A stretch of DNA of 64,000 bases from JACJWR01 sp963752505 (GTDB lineage: Bacteria; Actinomycetota; Actinomycetes; S36-B12; UBA10799), in NCBI GenBank assembly GCA_963752505.1, contig CAVVYM010000008.1, positions 119,659 to 183,658 of the forward strand, written 5' to 3'. Positions 59,035 through 64,000 of the stretch are shown one piece after another. How positions within the stretch are numbered: position 1 is the first letter of the stretch; every line of letters begins with the position of its first letter. Position numbers and translations under genes: made by a program. Below the pieces are notes generated by a model. It did not search any database, was not told the DNA's origin, and worked only from the letters and a program-made list of their open reading frames with translations.

Positions 59035-59151
59035 CTAGCGGCAGGTGCAGCGCCGCTCCGCAGGAACGCTGGCGAGCACCATCTCGACGTGCATTCCGCA
59101 ACCGCTGTAGGTGACTTTCTGGCAACGACCGCACATGGCCGGACTACACAT
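59035..59151 (-). CDS. 38-residue cysteine-rich protein, probable metal binder
   Basis: Read from ATG 59151 (GGAGG 5 nt upstream) the sequence is MCSPAMCGRCQKVTYSGCGM followed by HVEMVLASVPAERRCTCR. It has six Cys (2, 7, 10, 18, 35, 37), one His (21) and the patterns CGRC, GCGxH and CTC. I recall similar 40-60-residue actinobacterial proteins (consensus CxxCxKxTWxGCGxH...CxC), all unannotated. A CsoR-like operator lies 35 nt upstream, so a copper-binding or zinc-ribbon role is plausible. Confidence 0.8.
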   Translation of the reverse strand: MCSPAMCGRCQKVTYSGCGMHVEMVLASVPAERRCTCR

Positions 59152-59185
59152 GACTGCCTCCAGGTAAGTGGTGAGTGCAAGAAGT

Positions 59186-59201
59186 ATACCCGGGGGGGTA
59201 T
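59186..59201 (-). promoter_or_regulatory. CsoR-like operator ahead of the Cys-rich protein gene
   Basis: ATACCC-GGGG-GGGTAT is again a perfect 6-4-6 inverted repeat, in the same layout as 58009-58024. It is centred 42 nt upstream of the ATG at 59151, well placed to overlap the promoter. The shared site suggests one repressor controls both genes. Confidence 0.68.
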
Positions 59202-59227
59202 CCGCGGCAAGTCACGGCCCACTGATG

Positions 59228-59668
59228 TCAGGCCTCGAAAACCACCGAACCTGTGAAACTGACCATCCACTCGACGCCGTACTTGTCCCGGCAGCCCGCG
59301 AACCACTCCGCCCATTCGGTGGCAGCCGGTTCCATCAGGACCGAACCGCCGTCACTCAAGGCGGTGAAGGTGCGCTGTGCCTCGGCCACGTCCTCGCTCT
59401 CTACGTGCAAGGCGAAGCTGTTTCCGGCGTGGAACTCCTGACCGAGCGACGGCAACAGATCGGTGCCCATCATCTCGTCGCCGTTTGGCAGGCGCAGGCC
59501 CACGTTGGCGACCTTCTCGTAGTCTTCCGTGGGCAGTCCGGGCATCGATTCGGCGAAGTCGCGGAAACGCGCGATCCCGGTGATCTCTCCTCCGAGCGCA
59601 GCAGCGTAGAACTCGAATGCCTCTTCGGTGGTGCCGGGGAAGTTGAGGTAGGGGGTGAGTGACTTCAT
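59228..59668 (-). CDS. VOC-superfamily protein, PhnB-like
   Basis: A 146-residue protein of the PhnB/3-demethylubiquinone methyltransferase-like VOC branch. It has LTPYLNFPGTTEEAFEFYAA at the N-terminus, GDEMMGTDLLPSLGQEF and the C-terminal WFAGCRDKYGVEWMVSFTG, the family ending. No enzymatic activity is established for this group. The ATG follows AAAAGGAGTCCCGG, a good SD. Confidence 0.85.
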   Translation of the reverse strand: MKSLTPYLNFPGTTEEAFEFYAAALGGEITGIARFRDFAESMPGLPTEDYEKVANVGLRLPNGDEMMGTDLLPSLGQEFHAGNSFALHVESEDVAEAQRTFTALSDGGSVLMEPAATEWAEWFAGCRDKYGVEWMVSFTGSVVFEA

Positions 59669-59813
59669 CCGGGACTCCTTTTCTAGAGCGAGTTGCTACT
59701 CGCTCGAACTGCACGTGTGCCAGGCCGCCAGCGGACCTGTGACATGGCGGAATCATGGCAGAGTCAGCGGCCCGATCGTTGATCAGCGCAACGCGACCAA
59801 GCGACCCAGAGCG

Positions 59814-60206
59814 CTAGTCGCTCGCCAATCGGGCTTGGATCTGCGCCCAACGCTCCCCCATGGCTGCTGCCAGGGCGTTGGCGCCCGAGAGCGGGCGGAC
59901 CATCACCATGAAGTCCTCGATCAGTCCGTCGTTGTTGAGCCGTAGGAAATCACAGCCAGTGATCTGCCTGTCCCCGACGTTGGCTTCGAATACGAGGGCG
60001 TGATCACGGCCGTCGGCCGAGTTGATTTCGCGAACATAGCGGAAGTCGGAGAACACCCCCATGACCGTCTCGAGAATCAGCGAGGTGGCCAGCTTTCCGG
60101 GATAACTCGAGAACGCCACCGGGCTAGTGAAGACCACGTCGTCGGCCAAACAGTCGATCATGCCGGCCAGGTCGCGGTTCTCAACGGCTTGCCTGAACTG
60201 CTGCAT
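59814..60206 (-). CDS. NTF2-like/SnoaL-like protein
   Basis: A 130-residue single NTF2-like domain: FRQAVENRDLAGMIDCLADD then VVFTSPVAFSSYPGK, a common SnoaL/SgcJ-type beginning, and GCDFLRLNNDGLIEDFMVMV near the end. Such domains are enzymes or small-ligand binders; the function cannot be inferred. ATG preceded by AAAGGAGTCCC. It is divergent from the EAL gene, with a 246-nt spacer in between that shows no gene. Confidence 0.8.
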   Translation of the reverse strand: MQQFRQAVENRDLAGMIDCLADDVVFTSPVAFSSYPGKLATSLILETVMGVFSDFRYVREINSADGRDHALVFEANVGDRQITGCDFLRLNNDGLIEDFMVMVRPLSGANALAAAMGERWAQIQARLASD

Positions 60207-60452
60207 GGGACTCCTTTGGTGGCGATGAGCTTGGGTAGGAATGGCACTCGGTCTACCAGGGTCTCAGGTGAGTGCGCTGAGTGAGGCCGATGGGGCGCAC
60301 TGGCCGTGTCCCTGCTGTAGCAGTCGTGCCACGAGACGCAGCACTGGCAAATCTGGCCCAGACTCGTGATCTCTCGGCAACCGATTCGCTTCCGGCGGTC
60401 CGGATCGCAACAATGGGTGACCCCGGGGGGATTCCGGGTCAGAGGAGGCCGC

Positions 60453-61673
60453 GTGTCAAGTCCCCGCAGCGATGCCCAGGAACGCGTCGCTGCGCTGCTG
60501 CACAGCGCCAGGAAGTCGATCGGGCTCAGCATGGCCTTCTTGAGCCGTATGGACGGCCAACAACAAACCCTGGAGGTGGTGGATTCGTCGCGCTGGATGC
60601 CACTGCGGGACGGCACCACCCAGGACCAGGAGACGTCGCTGTGCCAAGCGATTCTGGCAGGCCAACTCCCGCCCGTGCTTCCAGATCTGCGCGACTTCCC
60701 TGTCGCCATGGCGCTACCGGCGGCCAAGCGACCGCGGATACGCAGCTACATCTCAGTGCCGGTTCGCCTCAGCGATGGTTCCTTGTACGGCACCTTCTGC
60801 GCGGCCGGATTGTCACCGCGACTCGAGCTCAACGACCGCGATGAGGCCCTGATGCACGTCCTCGCCCAGGCGGCGGCGCTGATCGTCGAGCCGGACGTGC
60901 GGGCCGCGGCCCGGGAACGCGCGCTGGAGCAACGATTTGGTCCCCTCATCTCCGCCGGCGGACCCGCGATCGTGTGGCAGCCGATCGTGGATCTGGGCTC
61001 GGGCGAGTTGCGCGGCGCCGAGGCGCTTAGCCGCTTCCCGTCCGAGTGGGGAATGCCTCCGGACGCGTGCTTCGCAGAGGCCCACGAAATCGGCGTCGGA
61101 CACGAACTCGAGTTGCAGGCACTCCTCGCGGGTTTCGAGCAGTCCAAGGCCGTGCCTGGCTTCGGCACCCTGAACATCTCCCCGAACACCCTGGTGCAGG
61201 ATTCGATAGCCGCCGAACTGATCGACATTGCATCGGGGGATGTCGTTCTCGAACTGTCCGAACATGACCCGGTGGCGGACTACGACGTACTCAACGCGGT
61301 GCTGGCACCGATGCGCGCCAAGGGGATGCAACTGGCGATCGACGACGTGGGCTCCGGATTCTCGTCCCTGCGCCACGTCCTGCTCACCCAACCCGACATC
61401 TTGAAGTTGGACCGCAGCATTGTGGCTGGCGTGCGACGGGACACTTCGCAATTCGACCTCATCCATTCGCTCGCCGACTTCGGCCACCGCATCGGGGCGC
61501 ATATCGTCGCCGAAGGGGTCGAGGAGGCCGCGGAGGCAGGCGTGCTGGCGTCCGCGGGAGTCGACTACGGCCAGGGTTGGTACTTCGGCAGACCGATACC
61601 GCTGAGGGACCTCCTCGCCGATGCTGCTCGGATCCAGGCCGAGGCGGTCACAAAGGTGGGGGCGCAGGAGTAG
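60453..61673 (+). CDS. GAF-EAL protein, cyclic-di-GMP phosphodiesterase
   Basis: A 406-residue soluble protein. Residues about 1-155 form a GAF sensor (ERVAALLHSARKSIGLSMAF, IRSYISVPVRLSDGSLYGTF); residues 170-395 an EAL domain with AEALSRF (the EAL motif), NISPNTL, AIDDVGSGFSSLRHVLLTQP, ILKLDRSIV and AEGVEEAAEAGVL, so the metal residues look intact. It likely hydrolyses c-di-GMP in response to a small ligand. GTG start at 60453, chosen for GAGGAGG 5-6 nt upstream; the open frame runs further but without homology. Confidence 0.88.
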   Translation: MSSPRSDAQERVAALLHSARKSIGLSMAFLSRMDGQQQTLEVVDSSRWMPLRDGTTQDQETSLCQAILAGQLPPVLPDLRDFPVAMALPAAKRPRIRSYISVPVRLSDGSLYGTFCAAGLSPRLELNDRDEALMHVLAQAAALIVEPDVRAAARERALEQRFGPLISAGGPAIVWQPIVDLGSGELRGAEALSRFPSEWGMPPDACFAEAHEIGVGHELELQALLAGFEQSKAVPGFGTLNISPNTLVQDSIAAELIDIASGDVVLELSEHDPVADYDVLNAVLAPMRAKGMQLAIDDVGSGFSSLRHVLLTQPDILKLDRSIVAGVRRDTSQFDLIHSLADFGHRIGAHIVAEGVEEAAEAGVLASAGVDYGQGWYFGRPIPLRDLLADAARIQAEAVTKVGAQE

Positions 61674-61728
61674 TCCCGCGCCCCACCGCCCACGCGCGAA
61701 CGGGCGGGCGCAAGACGGCCGCGCTCGG

Positions 61729-62481
61729 TCAGCGGTACTCGGGGTTCGGATGCTCAGCGTTGGCGAGGTCCCAGTTCGTGGTGACATTGCCCTGCGCCGG
61801 AATTCCGCCGGCATCGGCGATCCGTCGAGCGGCGTGGAGCATGTTCCAAGCCGCAAACACCGTGTTGCGGGTGGTCCAGTGGTTCTGTGCGCCATGGTTG
61901 TCGTCCAGGTAGGACGGCCCAGGGCCCGCCTCGCCGACCCAGTAGGAGTCGGACTGCGGGGGAATCGTGAATCCGATGTGGGAGAGCGCGTAGAGCATCT
62001 GGGCCGCGCAGTGCTTGCCCCCGTCCTCGTTCCCGGTGATGAGAACCCCACCTACTTTGCCGTAGTAGGACCACTGCCCCGCCTCATTCAAGTCACCCGA
62101 CCAGCCGTAGAGGCGCTCGATGATGAGCCGAGTCACAGACGATTGGTCACCCAGCCAAATGGGCGATGCCAGGACCACGACGTCGGCTGGCCCGATGAGT
62201 CGCTCGTAGAGCTCGGGGAAGTCATCACGCTCCCAGCCGTGCTCGCGCATGTCCGGGTACACACCCGGCGGAATCACGTGGTCCACTGTGCGAATCTCGT
62301 CGACTCGAGCCCCCACCCCCGCAAACACGTGACGGCTGACGTCGATCAACCCATCGGTATGGCTCACCTCCGGTGAGCGCTTGAGTGTCCCGTTGATGAA
62401 CACCACCCGAAGGTCCGAGAAGTCGGTGGTGTTGGCCGCGATCTCGGAGTCGACGAACGCTTGCACGGATTCGGGAAGCAT
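61729..62481 (-). CDS. NADPH-dependent FMN reductase / flavodoxin-like protein
   Basis: A 250-residue flavodoxin-fold protein. The FMN phosphate loop is INGTLKRSPEVSHTDGL and the second loop ASPIWLGDQSSVTRLIIERL; GGVLITGNEDGGKHCAAQML is a WrbA/FMN-reductase-like segment. It may reduce flavins or quinones. The ATG at 62481 (MLPESVQAFVDSEIAANTTD) is chosen; AAAGGTGCCACC precedes it. Gene neighbours do not clarify the role. Confidence 0.82.
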   Translation of the reverse strand: MLPESVQAFVDSEIAANTTDFSDLRVVFINGTLKRSPEVSHTDGLIDVSRHVFAGVGARVDEIRTVDHVIPPGVYPDMREHGWERDDFPELYERLIGPADVVVLASPIWLGDQSSVTRLIIERLYGWSGDLNEAGQWSYYGKVGGVLITGNEDGGKHCAAQMLYALSHIGFTIPPQSDSYWVGEAGPGPSYLDDNHGAQNHWTTRNTVFAAWNMLHAARRIADAGGIPAQGNVTTNWDLANAEHPNPEYR

Positions 62482-62587
62482 GGTGGCACCTTTCCACTGT
62501 GGATGTCGGGGAGTAGCGCCTCTGAGGTTCGCAGACCACATCCGCGGTGTCAGCGGAGCCAGTAGCACGCTGCCGTCTGATCCTCTG

Positions 62588-63343
62588 CTAGTACTCGCAG
62601 GTTCCCTGCACCTCGATGGAATCGACCTGCAGGCGAGGCACCGTGGCGCTGCCACCGATTGACGTGTCATAGCTGAAGGAGCCCATCACCGTGACCTGCG
62701 CGGCGAACACGTCATCGGTCACCACGTTGGCCAGATCCACCCCGGTGGCCGCCTGCAGGAGGGTGTTGTCACCGTCGAAGAATCCGTACTCGCAGACATT
62801 GGCAGCGGCAACGTTCGCACGGAATGCGCTGGTGCCAGTGGCGCTATCGAACTGGGTGACCTCACCGAACACCAGATAACTCTCTCCAATGTGGGCGTCT
62901 GGATCCTTGGCTATCAGCGCCCAGGTGCGATCGTCCAGGGCCGTGTACTGCCTGGGCGGCGCCGGCGGCGCAGGTGCCACGGGCTCGCGCGTCGGCGTCG
63001 GCGATGGCGGCGCGGTGGCTGACCGTGACGGCGTCGGGCTGGTCGAGGCCTCTGGCGACGGGGACTTCGTCGGCTGGGCGCTGCTACTGGACGAATCGGC
63101 CGCGGTGGGCGAGGAACTCGAGCCTACGAGCCCAGCCACCAACAGCAATGCCAACAGGAAGGCGCCCCCGGTCGCCACTGCTGCGATGGTCAGTGCGCGT
63201 TTCGACACCACAACACTGCCGGCGGGCGGCGCCGATTCCGAGCCGGCGGCGGACATCAGGTGCCATTGCCCATCGGTGCCGAGCATGTGGCCGTTGGCCA
63301 CATCGCCGGGCTGGTAGTTGTTGCTGTCGTCGTTGTCGGACAT
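62588..63343 (-). CDS. Membrane-anchored secreted protein of unknown function
   Basis: A 251-residue protein: cytoplasmic N-terminus (residues 1-45), one membrane helix (TIAAVATGGAFLLALLLVAG, about 52-71), a Ser/Pro/Thr linker, and a C-terminal domain beginning RQYTALDDRTWALIAKDPDA with HIGESYLVFGEVTQFDSATG, a beta-barrel that resembles OB-fold-like domains of uncharacterised actinobacterial lipoproteins. Cys residues in the domain (VCEYGFFDG and the terminal GTCEY) may form a disulfide. Function unknown. Confidence 0.7.
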   Translation of the reverse strand: MSDNDDSNNYQPGDVANGHMLGTDGQWHLMSAAGSESAPPAGSVVVSKRALTIAAVATGGAFLLALLLVAGLVGSSSSPTAADSSSSSAQPTKSPSPEASTSPTPSRSATAPPSPTPTREPVAPAPPAPPRQYTALDDRTWALIAKDPDAHIGESYLVFGEVTQFDSATGTSAFRANVAAANVCEYGFFDGDNTLLQAATGVDLANVVTDDVFAAQVTVMGSFSYDTSIGGSATVPRLQVDSIEVQGTCEY

Positions 63344-63526
63344 GAGTGTCCCCCTCTGTCATCAGTCGCTGCCCCGCTGCCTCATGAGGCGGCTGCAGGG
63401 ACCGAGCCTCCCGAACCGGACCCCCCGGACGGTGGACCGGTCTCATCCGGTCGCACGAGAAGCAGACCACAGACCTCCGACACACCACACCGCGTCTGCC
63501 TGCGAAGGGGCTACCCCCCGGTCGGG

Positions 63527-63972
63527 CTACTTGGCACGCATCTCCCGCGTAGCCACTGCGGCAAAGGCGACGTCGAGGGCGAGCAGTGCCGCACCTTGGA
63601 CCATGACGGCTGCCCCGTGGCCGCGGCGCGCCGCCGCGTGGGCATCGTCCTGGCCGCGTCCTGAAGCCACGAGTGCTGCGCCGGCCCCCGGTAGCCGACA
63701 TCGAGGGCGGCATTGAGGAGCAGGATGGTGCGCAACCGCGGTAGTTCCACCGAGGCGCGGCGAGAACGCCACCACCCGACACCCGCGATCGCCAGATTGA
63801 TCGTTCCCCATGCCGCGCTCTGCTGTCCGAAAGCACTGGAGGTGACGCCCCGTCCAGCAACCGCCAGACCCGTACCACCGACGATGTTGGCGCCTCCCCA
63901 GCCCGCGAGCACCACGCCCAGCCTGCGCGCCACTGCCGATGTCTGATGCTCAACCTCGTCCGTGTGAGTCAC
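63527..63972 (-). CDS. Small multi-helix membrane protein (DUF6992-like), one-base frame break
   Basis: From GTG 63972 the frame reads ARRLGVVLAGWGGANIVGGT, SAFGQQSAAWGTINLAIAG and LRTILLLNAALDVGYRG. There, at a run of five G (63685-63689), the family-like sequence continues only in another frame (AGAALVASGRGQDDAHAAAR then GHGAAVMVQGAALLALDV and a stop at 63527). Adding one G to the run restores a 148-residue protein of four helices, matching my memory of DUF6992. A homopolymer sequencing slip is likely. The start is uncertain because the SD is only 2 nt from the GTG. Confidence 0.65.
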
Positions 63973-64000
63973 GTTCCTACCGTTGCAGACGCCGACCGGT

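Overview
The window is a G+C-rich, gene-dense bacterial chromosome segment that looks actinobacterial (Actinomycetota). The pointers are the order of the secE-nusG-rplKA / rplJL / rpoBC / str / S10-spc clusters, the rpmG-hadA-hadB-murB block beside tRNA-Met and tRNA-Thr, many GTG and one TTG start codons, MaoC-type HadA/HadB subunits and typical actinobacterial regulators and lipoproteins. I cannot place it below phylum from sequence alone.

Positions 1-37,320 are mostly the transcription/translation superregion, read on the minus strand. Reading in the direction of transcription: tRNA-Thr, tRNA-Met, rpmG, a FabG-like SDR, hadA, hadB, murB; then an inserted branched-chain-type ABC importer (livF, livG, acyl-CoA ligase, livH, livM, with a divergent substrate-binding lipoprotein); an aspartate-type aminotransferase on the plus strand; tRNA-Trp, secE, nusG, rplK, rplA; rplJ, rplL behind an attenuator-like leader; rpoB, rpoC and a strong terminator; a small membrane protein; rpsL, rpsG, fusA, tuf and a strong hairpin; then the S10 and spc operons from rpsJ to a truncated rpsE at the left edge.

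Positions 37,464-64,000 are accessory or housekeeping genes on both strands. They include an SDR, a serine hydrolase, a locus with two ATP-grasp ligases around a Wzx-like flippase, a Baeyer-Villiger-type monooxygenase, a SulP transporter, a hotdog thioesterase, a two-domain polyphosphate:AMP phosphotransferase, a lipoprotein phosphodiesterase whose domain is circularly permuted, a GNAT enzyme, proline-rich membrane proteins, a DUF418 protein, a Ser/Thr kinase, a TetR-ACT-GNAT fusion, a copper-type (CsoR-like) mini-regulon with a DCC thiol oxidoreductase and a 38-residue Cys-rich protein, a dCMP deaminase, small VOC and NTF2-like proteins, a GAF-EAL phosphodiesterase, an FMN reductase and two envelope proteins.

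Four genes show clean one-base frame breaks: rpoB, the liv binding protein, murB and a small membrane protein near the right edge. Because rpoB and murB are essential, assembly indels are the simplest explanation, but the rpoB break falls exactly on a UGA and deserves a check. The most novel-looking items are the permuted glycerophosphodiester phosphodiesterase, the TetR-ACT-GNAT fusion, the paired TACCC-N4-GGGTA operators and the ATP-grasp/flippase locus. I saw no CRISPR array, insertion sequence, prophage or rRNA gene.
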